Shown: positions 1 to 9,677, counted from the stretch's first letter. The stretch: 64,000 nt of DNA from Methanobacterium alkalithermotolerans (GCF_018141185.1 NZ_CP058560.1:1583501-1647500), one strand, 5' to 3'. Translations and numbers: made by a program. The notes: generated by a model from the sequence alone, not told the origin.

Positions 1-1847
1 ATCTTAGAAGTTTGAGAAAGCAGGTGGCAAATCGGCTGGGATTATCAGTTGAAGAACTGGAAAAATCTGCTGAACCCATGGAGGCAGTATATGTGGTGGC
101 AGACCATACCCGGTGTCTGGCTTTCATGCTGGCTGATGGAGTGATTCCTTCCAATGTTAAAGAGGGATATCTGGCCCGACTGGTATTGCGTAGAACCATA
201 CGTTTTATGCAGGAATTAAATATGCGAGAATCTCTTTCTGATATTATGAATATTCAGGCTGACTTTTTATCTTCACACTACCCTGAAATAAGGAAACATC
301 AGGATCATATTCATAATATAATTAGCCTGGAAGAAAAAAGATATACTAAAACGGCTTCTAAAGGAAAAAATCTGGTAAAAAAGAGCATAAAACATCTTAA
401 AAAAGAAAATAAAGATGAAATACCTCTAGAAATGCTTATAAAACTTTATGATTCCCAGGGAATACCTCCGGAAACTATAAAAGAAATTGCAGAATCTATG
501 GACTTTTCAGTATCAGTTCCAGATAATTTCTATACTCTGGTGGCCAATGAACATGAAGAAGAAGTTCCAGAAGAAACTGTTCGGGTGGAACTGAATTATC
601 CTCCCACCCGGCTCTTATTCTATGACGAGTTTGATAAAACCAGTTTCCAGGCTAAATTTTTGGGCCTCTATGAAAACAACATTATCCTGGATCAAACCAT
701 CTTTTATCCAGAAGGTGGAGGACAACCTTCAGATACAGGATTTATAGAAATAGAAGGGGAAAAAATCAGGGTTAAACACGCTCAAAAGTTGGATGAAGTG
801 GTATTACACCAGATAAGTCCAGAAGATATTCCCTCCCTGGATAAACTGACAGGTAAAGAAATTAAAGGAGGTATAAACTGGGAACGGCGTATGGCACTGG
901 CTCGAAATCATACTGCCACCCACCTTATAGTGGCTGCTGCTCGAAAGGTATTAGGAGATCACATATGGCAGGCAGGAGCACAAAAAGGAGTAAAAAGATC
1001 CAGAATAGACCTGTCCCATTACAAGAGAATCACTACTGATGAGGTAAATCAAATTGAAAAACTGGCTAACCAATATGTGATGTTGAACTCTCAGGTAAAT
1101 ATAAGCTGGATGAATCGTACTGCTGCTGAGAAAAAGTATGGTTTCATACTGTATCAGGGAGGAGTGGTGCCTGGTTCTTCTATTCGGGTTATCGATATTC
1201 CTGGAGTGGATGTGCAGGCCTGTGCAGGAACCCATATGAATCAAACTGGGGATATTGGAATTATAAAAATTAATAAAACCGAAAGAGTTCAGGATGGAGT
1301 GGAAAGGGTGGATTTTTCTGCCGGTGAAGCTGCCGTGGAATCCATGCAGCAGAATGATTATTACCTGCGCTCCAGTGCAGAAGTATTCAAGGTAAATCTG
1401 GATCAACTTCCCAAAACATGTGATAGATTCTTCACAGAATGGAAAGCATTTAAAAATGAAATAAACCGCCTGAAACAGGAAATGGCTGCTTTAAAAATGG
1501 AAAACATACTGGGAAAAGCTGAAAAACTGGGAATGTTCCAGGTATTAAAATACCAGCTAGAAGCAGACCTTCCCGAGATGCAGAAAATGGCTCTGGATTT
1601 AACCCGGGAAGAAGGGAATTTTGATGTGGTTTTTTTGGGCAATATGGATGGTAAAATAGTAGGATCTGCCTCTAAAAAAGCCCAGGAATCTGGTGTGAAA
1701 ATAAATGAGATTATAAAAGAAGCTGCAACCCTTTTGGGTGGGGGAGGTGGAGGAAGACCAAACCTGGCCCAGGGTGCAGGACCTAAAACGGATAAAATGA
1801 ATGAAGCTCTGGATAGTGCCTTTGAGAGTCTGGAAAACAAAATTTAA
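1..1847 (+). CDS. alaS: Alanyl-tRNA synthetase, archaeal type (5' end outside window)
   Basis: Charges tRNA-Ala with alanine and hydrolyses mischarged tRNA. The frame is open from base 3 to the stop at 1845-1847, about 614 codons. Archaeal AlaRS is usually near 900 residues, so most of the class II catalytic core lies outside the window; the TTG at 12 is just an internal Leu codon. Visible parts are the end of the tRNA-recognition region (VLRRTIRF, near base 185), the editing-domain metal-site motifs HTATH (909-923) and CAGTH (1221-1235), and a glycine-rich DHHA1 domain near the C-terminus (GGGGGGRPNLAQG, near 1738-1776). It is convergent with the next gene, with 21 bases between the stops. 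Identification is firm. Confidence 0.96.
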   Translation, partial: LRSLRKQVANRLGLSVEELEKSAEPMEAVYVVADHTRCLAFMLADGVIPSNVKEGYLARLVLRRTIRFMQELNMRESLSDIMNIQADFLSSHYPEIRKHQDHIHNIISLEEKRYTKTASKGKNLVKKSIKHLKKENKDEIPLEMLIKLYDSQGIPPETIKEIAESMDFSVSVPDNFYTLVANEHEEEVPEETVRVELNYPPTRLLFYDEFDKTSFQAKFLGLYENNIILDQTIFYPEGGGQPSDTGFIEIEGEKIRVKHAQKLDEVVLHQISPEDIPSLDKLTGKEIKGGINWERRMALARNHTATHLIVAAARKVLGDHIWQAGAQKGVKRSRIDLSHYKRITTDEVNQIEKLANQYVMLNSQVNISWMNRTAAEKKYGFILYQGGVVPGSSIRVIDIPGVDVQACAGTHMNQTGDIGIIKINKTERVQDGVERVDFSAGEAAVESMQQNDYYLRSSAEVFKVNLDQLPKTCDRFFTEWKAFKNEINRLKQEMAALKMENILGKAEKLGMFQVLKYQLEADLPEMQKMALDLTREEGNFDVVFLGNMDGKIVGSASKKAQESGVKINEIIKEAATLLGGGGGGRPNLAQGAGPKTDKMNEALDSAFESLENKI

Positions 1848-1868
1848 TCTTTAAATTAAAAATTTTTT

Positions 1869-2480
1869 CTAATTTCGAGAATATTCACTAAAACAGGGAA
1901 TACAACTAAACTGTCCATTTTCAACTCTGGCCCGGTGCTCGGCAACAAATTCTCCACATTTAGAACACTTTACTGAAGCGAATATCCGGGCCGCTTCAGG
2001 AATTTCCAGATCAATATTTTCTATTTTAAAGAGTTCAGCAGCATCCATATCCAGAATTTTTTGAGATAATTCATCCTTTCGTTTTTCAAAATTAACCTTA
2101 TCCTGTGCACTTGATTTTTGTGAAAAAGCTTTTTTTCGCAGATTTGAAAATTCAGGGTCAATCTCGTCAACACTCTTACTTAAGGATAAACGCAAAACAT
2201 CGCCACTGGTTCGGTTTATAAAGGTATAAACATTTTTTCCATAATCTTTGAAAATTAAATTGCCTTTACCAAAAGTACACCCGGTTAACACCTGAATAGC
2301 ATCCACACTGCAGCTATCATTTTCTACTATGGCCAGAAATTCCTCATCAACTGCCCGGGAAGAACTGAGTTCATTTATAGCTATTTCACCAGCACGATAT
2401 CCTATGGCAGTTCCGGGACATACATGACCATGGAAACGAGTAACTTCCGAAAAGGGGAGTATTTTTTTACTTTCTTTCAT
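1869..2480 (-). CDS. FwdE/FmdE-like zinc protein
   Basis: This 203-residue protein belongs to the FmdE family, named after subunit E of tungsten/molybdenum formylmethanofuran dehydrogenase. The N-terminal signature is [15 protein letters not shown] (about residues 18-32), followed by the conserved Cys/Asp stretch [22 protein letters not shown]-terminal zinc ribbon is formed by CSKC (about 172-175) and CIPC (about 193-196). It stands alone with no other fwd/fmd subunit in the window, so it is probably a stand-alone FmdE homologue rather than the holoenzyme subunit. The start ATG at 2480 follows AGTGATAAA, a partial match to the GGTGAT ribosome site used across this window. Family call is firm; role is unknown. 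Confidence 0.85.
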   Translation of the reverse strand: MKESKKILPFSEVTRFHGHVCPGTAIGYRAGEIAINELSSSRAVDEEFLAIVENDSCSVDAIQVLTGCTFGKGNLIFKDYGKNVYTFINRTSGDVLRLSLSKSVDEIDPEFSNLRKKAFSQKSSAQDKVNFEKRKDELSQKILDMDAAELFKIENIDLEIPEAARIFASVKCSKCGEFVAEHRARVENGQFSCIPCFSEYSRN

Positions 2481-2710
2481 TTTATCACTCTCTTAACATT
2501 ATTTTTTTATCAAATGAACCTGTTACTTTCTCTATTAATAAATTTAACTAAAGTGAGATAATTACTAGCAGGATGGTTTCAAATTTTCTTTGAATATGGA
2601 AGGTTCTAATTACTAAATCAAATAATTTAATCTACAAATCCCGGTAAAACTTTATTAAAAATAGCAGCCATATGAATATTTAACCATGAAACTTTTCCAA
2701 GAGGGATATA

Positions 2711-3964
2711 TTGAATCGCAGTATAGAAGAAATAAATCAGAAAATTTCCCAAGGTGAAGCCCGTGTTTTCACAGCAGAAGAAGTTACCAGAATGGTTGTT
2801 GATGGCGAAAAACCATCTGCCAGTGAAATTGATGTAGTTACCACCGGTACATGTGGTATAATGTCTGGTACTGCTGCTCTACTTCATTTAAAGGTCGATG
2901 AACCAGGATCATTTAAAAAAGCAAAAAAAATCTATTTAAATGGTGTTCCTGGATTTCCAGGTCCATGTCCCAATGAATGGCTGGGCTCTGTTGACTTAAT
3001 TATTTATGGAACTGCCCACAGCATCCATGATTCTGATTATGGTGGTGGTTTTTTATTCAAGGATATGGTGGCCGGTAAGGAAATTGAAATAAAAGTGGAA
3101 TCAACTCATGGTGAGATAATTGAATCATCCACCACCTTAGAAGAGATGGGAACCGCCCGGATGATTGGAACGCGTATGGCATTTAAAAACTACACTGCAT
3201 TTGTAAACCCTGATTCTAAACCAGTGTCTTCCATATTTAACGCCATAGATATGGAAGGTCCTTTCCAGGGACTATCCTTTTCTGGTTGTGGAGAACTAAA
3301 TCCTTTACAAAATGATCCGGTGATGAAAACCATCTGCATGGGATCTCGAATACTTTTAAATGGTTCTGAAGGTTTTATAATGGATCATGGAACCAGAAGT
3401 ACTTCAAAAAAACCTAATTTGATGCTAACTGCAGATATGCATGATATGAATTCTCACTATCTGGGAGGTTTTAAAACTGCTGCAGGTCCAGAAGTATTTG
3501 ATTCAGTTGCTATAGCCATTCCCATAACCAGCCAGGAAGTTCTGGAGCAGACATTCATTAAAAATTCAGACATTAAGTTACCGGTTGCAGATATAAAAGG
3601 AAGACACCTACCTCTGACCGAAACTGACTATGGAAAATTATGGAATGGAACTGAATCAAGGCCAACATATTACCCTGAAAAATGTATTAATTGCGCCACC
3701 TGCCTGGTAAAAGAAAGGTGTCCCACCCTGGCCTTTAACCAGGGCCTTAATAGAAAAAAATGTTTTGGCTGCGGTATGTGTGCCTATTCCTGTGATCAGG
3801 GGACTTTTGAAATGAAAACTGGCAGTGTGGAACTTGAAATAGAAAAACAGATCTTTGATGTTCCTATTGCCTGCCGACAGTCTGATTTAAAAAGAGCCAG
3901 GGAAATAACCCGGGATCTTACCCGGAGAATAGAAAAAGGACTTTTTTCTATTTACAAATGTTAA
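2711..3964 (+). CDS. COG1900/DUF39 protein with C-terminal 2[4Fe-4S] domain (methanogenesis marker 16 type)
   Basis: The N-terminal ~310 residues match the COG1900/DUF39 family, whose Methanosarcina member takes part in homocysteine formation from aspartate semialdehyde. The conserved TTGTCGIMSGTAA stretch is near residue 45. The C-terminal ~90 residues carry two cysteine clusters, CINCATC...C (about 325) and CFGCGMC...C (about 351), typical of a dicluster ferredoxin. That arrangement is the one I know as putative methanogenesis marker 16. The TTG start follows GAGGGAT by three bases. It lies 15 bases upstream of thiI in the same direction and is probably co-transcribed. A sulfur-insertion role is plausible given the ThiI neighbour, but this is inference. 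Confidence 0.85.
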   Translation: MNRSIEEINQKISQGEARVFTAEEVTRMVVDGEKPSASEIDVVTTGTCGIMSGTAALLHLKVDEPGSFKKAKKIYLNGVPGFPGPCPNEWLGSVDLIIYGTAHSIHDSDYGGGFLFKDMVAGKEIEIKVESTHGEIIESSTTLEEMGTARMIGTRMAFKNYTAFVNPDSKPVSSIFNAIDMEGPFQGLSFSGCGELNPLQNDPVMKTICMGSRILLNGSEGFIMDHGTRSTSKKPNLMLTADMHDMNSHYLGGFKTAAGPEVFDSVAIAIPITSQEVLEQTFIKNSDIKLPVADIKGRHLPLTETDYGKLWNGTESRPTYYPEKCINCATCLVKERCPTLAFNQGLNRKKCFGCGMCAYSCDQGTFEMKTGSVELEIEKQIFDVPIACRQSDLKRAREITRDLTRRIEKGLFSIYKC

Positions 3965-3979
3965 TTTAATAAAGGGGAT

Positions 3980-5140
3980 ATGATGGTAAAATACGACTTA
4001 ATAATTGCCAGATATGGTGAAGTGGGATTAAAAAGCCCCAAAGTTCGCAGTAGATTTGAAAAGAAACTATTATCTAATATTCGGAGTGCTTTTGATTGTG
4101 AAGTTAAGGTTAGCCAGGGTAGAATTTTTATTAATCCTTCTAACTTTAAAGAGGCCTTGCAGGGTCTGGGGAAGATTTTTGGGATAGTATCTTTTTCTCC
4201 GGCCATTGGCCTTAAAACAGACCGGGATGAGATTACCTCTAAACTGGAGGGTTATGTGGATGAACTGGAAGCGGAAGGAGCCATATCTTCTAAAACCAGT
4301 TTTGCCATTCGCTGTCGCAGGGTGGGTGAACATGAATTTACCAGCCAGGAATTAGCAGGATATGCTGGTTCACTGGTTATTAAAAAAACAAATTCTCCGG
4401 TGGATTTAACCAATCCTGAGCTGGAGATTTTCCTGGAAGTAAGGGATAATGAAACTTTCATCTATCACCAAAAAATATCCGGACCGGGAGGATTGCCGGT
4501 TGGAACTCAGGGGAAATTAGTGGCTTTACTCTCAGGAGGAATTGATTCTCCTGTAGCTACTTATCTAATGATGAAAAGAGGTTGCCAGATAATTGCACTT
4601 AATTTTAATAATGATCCCTTCACCAGCCAGGTGTCCCTGGAAAAAGTTCAAAAAATAGTAGAAAAATTAAGAGAATATTCTCCAGGAGTAAAGCTTGATT
4701 TAAAGGTTGTAGAATATGGGGAATATTTACAAAACTGTAAAGCTAAGGCACCAGAAAGAATGACCTGTGTTCTTTGTAAAACTGGAATGTATCGTATTGC
4801 CGAGATGGTGGCCAGTAGAGAAGGGGCCATGGGTATTGTGGATGGAAGTAGTATGGGCCAGGTGGCATCTCAAACACTTCCTAATTTGATGGTTACCCGA
4901 CATGCAGTTAAAATACCAATTTTAAGTCCCTTGATTGGTATGGACAAGGTCGAAATTGAAAATATGGCCAAGGAAATAGGTACCTATGATATTTCTATTA
5001 TACCTGATGGGGGGTGCACTGCAGTTCCACGATATCCAGAGACCAACGCGGATCTAGAAAGGGTTCTGGATGCCCAGGAATCCATGGACATGGATGGAGA
5101 ATTAAAAAATGCATTAAAATCTCTGAAAAAAAAATTATAA
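3980..5140 (+). CDS. thiI: tRNA 4-thiouridine synthase ThiI (no rhodanese domain)
   Basis: ThiI adenylates U8 of tRNA and transfers sulfur to make 4-thiouridine. Domains in order are an N-terminal ferredoxin-like region, THUMP (about 60-165) and a PP-loop AANH domain with LLSGGIDSPVA (SGGIDS at about 184-189). The 386-residue length shows that the rhodanese domain of bacterial ThiI is absent. Methanogen ThiI proteins instead use a CxxC pair in the PP-loop domain, and such a pair is visible as TCVLCK near residue 263. A conserved GGCTAVPRYP follows near 347. The start ATGATG follows AAGGGGAT. An oligo-T tract (5185-5192) downstream could end the transcript. Confidence 0.93.
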   Translation: MMVKYDLIIARYGEVGLKSPKVRSRFEKKLLSNIRSAFDCEVKVSQGRIFINPSNFKEALQGLGKIFGIVSFSPAIGLKTDRDEITSKLEGYVDELEAEGAISSKTSFAIRCRRVGEHEFTSQELAGYAGSLVIKKTNSPVDLTNPELEIFLEVRDNETFIYHQKISGPGGLPVGTQGKLVALLSGGIDSPVATYLMMKRGCQIIALNFNNDPFTSQVSLEKVQKIVEKLREYSPGVKLDLKVVEYGEYLQNCKAKAPERMTCVLCKTGMYRIAEMVASREGAMGIVDGSSMGQVASQTLPNLMVTRHAVKIPILSPLIGMDKVEIENMAKEIGTYDISIIPDGGCTAVPRYPETNADLERVLDAQESMDMDGELKNALKSLKKKL

Positions 5141-5184
5141 ATTTTTCCACAAGCCGGATATTATTAAAGGGACTAACCCTCTCA

Positions 5185-5192
5185 TTTTTTTT
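5185..5192 (+). terminator. Oligo-T terminator after thiI
   Basis: A run of eight T residues lies 45 bases downstream of the thiI stop. Archaeal RNA polymerase commonly terminates at such U-tracts without needing a hairpin. No strong stem precedes it. Confidence 0.5.
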
Positions 5193-5335
5193 AGTTATTA
5201 TGATTTTTATAGAGGGATAAGTTTTTAAATCATAATAAAATAAATACTAAGTATATAACTCAAATTAAACTATTTTCAGGTAGATATGTTTTGAACTTTG
5301 ATTTCCATTCTTTAACCATATGGTTTGAATTTTAT

Positions 5336-5393
5336 AAAAATATATAAAAAAAGATTTTTTGGAAAAACCTGATACTTATGGAGGTGTTTTTAC
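5336..5393 (+). promoter_or_regulatory. Promoter and ribosome-binding site of fbp
   Basis: The sequence AAATATATAAAA (about 5338-5349) is a good archaeal TATA box. It is 45-55 bases upstream of the fbp ATG, so a transcript would start near 5370. GGAGGTG (about 5380-5386) is a strong ribosome-binding site. The rest of the 253-base gap after thiI is AT-rich with no gene that I can support. Confidence 0.55.
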
Positions 5394-6491
5394 ATGAAAA
5401 CAACTATTAGTGTAATAAAAGCAGACGTAGGAAGTGTAGCCGGACATGGACTGGCCCATCCAGCATTACTTGCAAAATGTGAGGAATTTCTTGCAAAAGC
5501 AAAAGAAGAAGAACTTCTTACAGATTATTATGTAACCAACTGTGGAGATGACACTGAATTAATAATGACCCACAAAAATGGTGAAGAAAGTGAGGAAATT
5601 CACAAATTAGCATGGGATGCATTCTCTGCAGCAACTGAAGTTGCCAAGGAACTTAAACTTTATGGAGCAGGTCAGGACTTACTTTCTGATACATTTTCTG
5701 GAAACATAAAAGGAATGGGTCCTGGTGTGGCAGAAATGGAATTTAAAGAAAGGCCCAGTGACCCGGTAGTTATATTCTGTATGGATAAAACAGAACCAGG
5801 AGCATTTAATTTACCTTTATTTAGAATGTTTGCAGATCCATTTAATACTGCAGGGCTAGTTATTGATCCTTCTCTACATAATGGGTTTGAATTTGAAATA
5901 TTCGATGTAATGGAACATAAAAAAGTGACCATGAGCTGTCCTGATGAAATGTATGATTTGCTGGCACTTTTAGGTACCACCAACCGCTATGTGATTAAAC
6001 GTATACGCAGAAGAGACGATAATGAAATTGCTGCCGCAGTCAGCACCGAAAGATTAAATCTTATGGCAGGGCAATATATTGGTAAAGACGACCCTGTAGC
6101 GATTGTAAGATCACAGTCCGGTTTCCCAGCAGCAGGAGAAGTTGTTGAACCATTTTCATTCCCTCACCTGGTGGGTGGATGGATGAGAGGTTCTCACAAT
6201 GGTCCACTAATGCCTGTTGGACAAAAAAATGCTTATCCAGTTAGATTTGACGGACCTCCAAGGGTAATGGCCCTGGGATTCCAGATTGCTGAAGGTAAAC
6301 TGGTGGGACCTGCCGACATGTTTGATGACCCGGCTTATGATAGATCCAGAAACCTTGCATCTGAAATTGCAGAATATATGAGAAGACACGGTCCCTTTGA
6401 ACCACATCGCTTACCCAGTGATGAAATGGAATACACTTCTTTACCTGGTGTAATGGAAAAATTAGAAGGTAGATTTGAAGATATTGATTAA
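5394..6491 (+). CDS. fbp: Fructose-1,6-bisphosphate aldolase/phosphatase (class V)
   Basis: This bifunctional archaeal gluconeogenic enzyme condenses triose phosphates and dephosphorylates the product to fructose 6-phosphate. The 365-residue length is full size for the family. Visible family signatures are the N-terminal TISVIKADVGSVAGH with the His and Asp residues that bind Mg and substrate, YYVTNCGDD, the GMGPGVAEMEF segment and the MCPD-like TMSCPDEMYDL region. It is monocistronic in this window with its own TATA box, strong GGAGGTG site and oligo-T terminator. It fits with CODH/ACS and POR further along as the upper end of sugar synthesis from acetyl-CoA. Confidence 0.95.
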   Translation: MKTTISVIKADVGSVAGHGLAHPALLAKCEEFLAKAKEEELLTDYYVTNCGDDTELIMTHKNGEESEEIHKLAWDAFSAATEVAKELKLYGAGQDLLSDTFSGNIKGMGPGVAEMEFKERPSDPVVIFCMDKTEPGAFNLPLFRMFADPFNTAGLVIDPSLHNGFEFEIFDVMEHKKVTMSCPDEMYDLLALLGTTNRYVIKRIRRRDDNEIAAAVSTERLNLMAGQYIGKDDPVAIVRSQSGFPAAGEVVEPFSFPHLVGGWMRGSHNGPLMPVGQKNAYPVRFDGPPRVMALGFQIAEGKLVGPADMFDDPAYDRSRNLASEIAEYMRRHGPFEPHRLPSDEMEYTSLPGVMEKLEGRFEDID

Positions 6492-6524
6492 TTTAATCAA
6501 TTATCTTTATATTTTAAATTTGAG

Positions 6525-6532
6525 TTTTTTTT
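6525..6532 (+). terminator. Oligo-T terminator after fbp
   Basis: Eight consecutive T residues lie 34 bases past the fbp stop, between it and the convergent DUF434 gene. This is a plain archaeal oligo-T terminator without an obvious stem. Confidence 0.5.
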
Positions 6533-6547
6533 AGAGATTTAATTATT

Positions 6548-7225
6548 TTATTTTCTAAAATTACTTTTATTCCAGTTTTTACAAACCAGTTCAGGAATAT
6601 CAATAACCTTTTCCACCTGATCAATTATGGCTCCATCACTGGTACCTATTATGGCCTGATATTTTTTCCACTCTCTTTTTAAATCATAATCCACTTTTTT
6701 GGAGAGAATTGCCACACCATTAATATTTTCTTTTAAAAGAGATTGGTTGATTTTATTAGCCAATTCACCACTAAAACTAACCTGTTTATCAAAAATAAAC
6801 TTCAATTTTTTAGGATTATATCTTTTTAAATTATAAAGAATTAAATCCAGCGAATAATCAGTTACTAAACTTAATTTATATTTTCCAAATACAGAAGCAT
6901 TGTCTCTTAAAAATCCATCATCACTTAAAATAAGCCTATTTTTTGAATTCTTAGATTTATTAAAATACTTTACAATACTCTCAACAGTTATAAGTACATT
7001 ATAACCATCAATAACCACGTATTTCCCTTTTAAATCATATTCTTTGATTTTTTTTCCTTTTCTTTCCTTTGACTTAACCTGGGAAAAGATCTGACGAGAT
7101 AAATAATTTCTCTCATCTTTATTTAAAAGATAATGATTACCTACAAAATTCAGGGCAATTTTTTTTCTATATCCCCTATTAAGTAAAAATCTTAAATCCG
7201 TTCGGGCGGCATTCATTTTATTCAT
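6548..7225 (-). CDS. DUF434 domain protein
   Basis: The N-terminal region (NAARTDLRFLLNRGYRKK and the following NFVGNHYLL) matches DUF434. The C-terminal half, with YVVIDGYNVLITVES and an Asp-rich pattern, matches the DUF5616-type domain that usually follows it and resembles PIN/NYN nuclease folds. That resemblance suggests RNA processing or quality control, but no function is established. The frame extends to a TTG at 7249, but a TATA-like element near 7270 would place the transcript start around 7244, so I prefer the ATG at 7225 (225 residues). It is very lysine-rich and AT-rich in codon use. It lies downstream of the DUF357 and pgsA genes on the same strand. Confidence 0.78.
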   Translation of the reverse strand: MNKMNAARTDLRFLLNRGYRKKIALNFVGNHYLLNKDERNYLSRQIFSQVKSKERKGKKIKEYDLKGKYVVIDGYNVLITVESIVKYFNKSKNSKNRLILSDDGFLRDNASVFGKYKLSLVTDYSLDLILYNLKRYNPKKLKFIFDKQVSFSGELANKINQSLLKENINGVAILSKKVDYDLKREWKKYQAIIGTSDGAIIDQVEKVIDIPELVCKNWNKSNFRK

Positions 7226-7338
7226 GGTAAAACTTACATGGGTTATCAATGATTGGTAGAGTTTAAAAAATTATATGTTTCTAATAATTATGAGGAGTAT
7301 TTATATGCTTCATTTTTTTCTTCATGTATTATATTTTT

Positions 7339-7572
7339 TTAAATTAAATCATAAATAATTCTTAATGAATCTATAAGTCCGTGAGCATATGTAATGCATC
7401 CAAAAGAAGTTATAAAATCTTTTTTTTCCAGATAATATAGGGTATCCTCCTGATAATTTTCTGCCCTTTCTATAATTTCTTTTTCTTTTGCAGTAAAATC
7501 CAGGGATTGAATCTCTTTTAAATTTTTTTTAAGAAGATCCACATCTTTTTTTATCCTTTCTTCATATTCCAT
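7339..7572 (-). CDS. DUF357 family small protein
   Basis: This 77-residue, all-helical-looking protein matches DUF357, a small archaeal family. The signature is the YQEDTLYYLEKKDF segment followed by SFGCITYAHGLIDSLR near the C-terminus. It has no membrane segment or catalytic motif and its function is unknown. It lies 24 bases downstream of the archaetidylinositol-phosphate synthase gene in the same direction, with AGAGGAA ahead of its ATG. Co-transcription with pgsA is therefore likely. Confidence 0.8.
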   Translation of the reverse strand: MEYEERIKKDVDLLKKNLKEIQSLDFTAKEKEIIERAENYQEDTLYYLEKKDFITSFGCITYAHGLIDSLRIIYDLI

Positions 7573-7596
7573 CTAAATTCCTCTAGGAATGATAAG

Positions 7597-8175
7597 CTAT
7601 TTTAAGTCTTTATTCATTTGTTTCCAGGTGTGATATATTCGCTGCCCTACAGTCATATATCCCAGTACTATTACCAGTAGCATAGCAATTAACATAACTT
7701 CCGGCCCAAATAAAACTCCTAAAAAAGCTCCAGACATTATAATAACTAATCTTTCAGCTCTCTCAGCAATTCCAACTCCACATGGAATTCCTTCAACTTC
7801 TGCCCGTGCTCTAACATAACTGACAGTTAAAGAGGCATGCAGGGCTAAAATTCCAAAAATCCAGTTTACAAATCCTCCATAAACTATTCCAATTATTATC
7901 AAAGCATCTGATAACCGATCGACTGTTGAATCAAGGAAACCTCCAAAGGGGGTGATTGAAGAATTATTACGTGCTACTGCTCCATCCACAATATCTAAAA
8001 ATCCACTAAGGGCAATTAAAATTCCCCCTAATAATAAATTACCTATTGCAAAACTATAAGCTGATAAAAAAGCCACTATAAGCCCAAAAATGGTTATTAG
8101 GTTGGGGTTTATCTTGATTTTCCTGGCCAAAGGGTCTAGAAACCCTTTAATAGTTGGTCTAAATCGGTTAAGCAT
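7597..8175 (-). CDS. pgsA: Archaetidylinositol phosphate synthase (CDP-alcohol phosphatidyltransferase)
   Basis: This is a membrane enzyme that joins CDP-archaeol and inositol 1-phosphate. The CDP-alcohol phosphotransferase signature D-x2-DG-x2-AR-x8-G-x3-D-x3-D is complete: DIVDGAVAR followed by GGFLDSTVD, about residues 62-91. The 192-residue length and about six hydrophobic segments fit the archaeal AIP synthase subfamily. The ATG at 8175 has no clear ribosome site, but a TATA element centred near 8203 would start transcription at or next to it, suggesting a leaderless mRNA. It heads the operon pgsA, DUF357 and possibly DUF434. Confidence 0.85.
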   Translation of the reverse strand: MLNRFRPTIKGFLDPLARKIKINPNLITIFGLIVAFLSAYSFAIGNLLLGGILIALSGFLDIVDGAVARNNSSITPFGGFLDSTVDRLSDALIIIGIVYGGFVNWIFGILALHASLTVSYVRARAEVEGIPCGVGIAERAERLVIIMSGAFLGVLFGPEVMLIAMLLVIVLGYMTVGQRIYHTWKQMNKDLK

Positions 8176-8224
8176 ACTGCTAATTTATAAATCTAATTAA
8201 TATATATTTGTATAGGGAATTTTT
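8176..8224. promoter_or_regulatory. Compact divergent promoter of pgsA and the YrdC-family gene
   Basis: Only 49 bases separate the two start codons. TTAATATATATTTG (about 8197-8210) can act as a TATA box for pgsA, and TTTATAAAT (about 8185-8193) for the rightward gene. Each would place transcription at, or within about 12 bases of, its start codon. Leaderless or near-leaderless mRNAs are therefore predicted on both sides. Confidence 0.45.
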
Positions 8225-8827
8225 ATGGAAATTATTAATATTCAAGCTCAAAATCCAGATAAAGAAAAAACAGCACGGGCCATTGAAGTTTTAAAGCAGG
8301 GTGGAATTGTTTTGTATCCTACTGATACTATTTATGGCCTTGGCGTTGATATAAACAATGAAAATGCCATAAAAAAATTGTATTCACTAAAAAAACGGCC
8401 ATTTAATAAGCCGGTTTCGATATGTATTTCTGATGTAGCTGAAATGTCTAAATTTGCACATATCAATCCCGGCATTCAAAAAACTGTATCTAAACTTTTA
8501 CCTGGCCCTTTTACCATAATTTTGAAAAAAAAATCATCAATTTCTTCACTACTTACAGCAGGAAGTGAAAAAATTGGAATAAGAATTCCAGATATTAATT
8601 TATGTCATGATTTATGTCTGGAATTTCCCATAACATCTACCAGTGCAAATATTTCCGGCTTAAATCCAGAAAAATCTATTGAGGGAATAAGATATCAATT
8701 AGGTGATAAAATAGATCTCATATTGAATGCAGGACCTTTGAAGAATAATCAACCCTCCACTGTAATCGATTTTACTTTAAACCCTCCTCAAATTTTAAGG
8801 CAGGGAGCAGGGAAATATCCGATTTAA
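8225..8827 (+). CDS. YrdC/Sua5-family L-threonylcarbamoyladenylate synthase
   Basis: It forms threonylcarbamoyl-AMP from threonine, bicarbonate and ATP, the first step of t6A37 in tRNA. The YrdC core is complete: YPTDTIYGLGVD (about 32-43), KKRPFNKPVSI with the substrate-binding Lys/Arg residues (about 55-65), and ITSTSANISG (about 137-146). At 200 residues it lacks the extra C-terminal Sua5 domain of the longer archaeal form, so it is a YrdC-length protein. It is followed by a 142-base AT-rich gap and radB. Confidence 0.87.
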   Translation: MEIINIQAQNPDKEKTARAIEVLKQGGIVLYPTDTIYGLGVDINNENAIKKLYSLKKRPFNKPVSICISDVAEMSKFAHINPGIQKTVSKLLPGPFTIILKKKSSISSLLTAGSEKIGIRIPDINLCHDLCLEFPITSTSANISGLNPEKSIEGIRYQLGDKIDLILNAGPLKNNQPSTVIDFTLNPPQILRQGAGKYPI

Positions 8828-8969
8828 TGAACTTAAAAGACATGACTATCAGTTAGGGAATAATAAACTATAATAATAATTTTAATACTAAGTATTAACA
8901 ATATATCTTGCTTTATAAAAATTAAAAATCATAAGAAATCCTAATTAAAATAAATCTTCTGAGGAAATC

Positions 8970-9677
8970 ATGAAACTTTTATCTAATATCAAAAAATCAT
9001 CTAAAATTCAGACCGGATGTTCCATTGATAGTATATTAGGGGGAGGGGTTGAAAAAGGGAATTTAACTCAATTTTACGGTCCTCCTGGCTCGGGAAAGAC
9101 GAACATAGCTCTTAAATTAGCGGTTCAGAGTGCTAAAAATGGGGGTAAAGTGATTTATGTGGATACTGAGGGAGGTATTTCCATAGAAAGAATAAAACAA
9201 ATTTCGGGAGATGATTTTGAAAATATAGCACCTAAAATTGTGGTTTTTGAGCCCACATCCTTTGCAGAACAGGATGAAACTCTTAGAAAAATAGATTCCA
9301 TAATGGAAAACCAGGGCGAAGAATTTGATTTAATAATTCTGGATTCAGCTGTTGCGTTATATAGATTAAAAGATGGAGAATCCTCTAAACTGAACCGTGA
9401 TCTGGGCAAGCAAATGGCATCACTTTCTAGAATTGCCCGAAAACATGATCTGGCGGTTGTTTTAACCAATCAGATTTATTCTCTTTTTGATGGAGAAGGT
9501 AACGGAGTCCCTGAACCGGTGGGGGGAACTATTCTGAAGTACTGGAGCAAAATAATTGTTGAACTTACTAAAGGAGATATTATCGGAGAAAGATGCGCAA
9601 CTCTTAAAAGGCATAAAAGCAGGGTTGAAGGTATAAAAACTCGATTCAGAATTGTGGATAAAGGTTTGGGTAGTTAA
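8970..9677 (+). CDS. radB: DNA repair and recombination protein RadB
   Basis: RadB is the archaeal RadA/RecA paralogue that assists homologous recombination. Walker [10 protein letters not shown] is near residue 36, Walker [10 protein letters not shown] near 121, and a RecA-like VVLTNQIYS near 163. At 235 residues it lacks the N-terminal helix-hairpin-helix domain of RadA, as expected for RadB. It appears monocistronic and ends before a 333-base gap. Confidence 0.92.
   Translation: MKLLSNIKKSSKIQTGCSIDSILGGGVEKGNLTQFYGPPGSGKTNIALKLAVQSAKNGGKVIYVDTEGGISIERIKQISGDDFENIAPKIVVFEPTSFAEQDETLRKIDSIMENQGEEFDLIILDSAVALYRLKDGESSKLNRDLGKQMASLSRIARKHDLAVVLTNQIYSLFDGEGNGVPEPVGGTILKYWSKIIVELTKGDIIGERCATLKRHKSRVEGIKTRFRIVDKGLGS

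Noticed and set aside
951..1840. Two long minus-strand open frames opposite alaS
   Set aside because: They lie fully inside the alaS coding sequence, have no ribosome site and show no protein family; they are shadows of the alaS frame.
5014..5220. 68-codon plus-strand frame over the end of thiI
   Set aside because: Overlaps thiI in another frame and runs into AT-rich intergenic DNA; no ribosome site.
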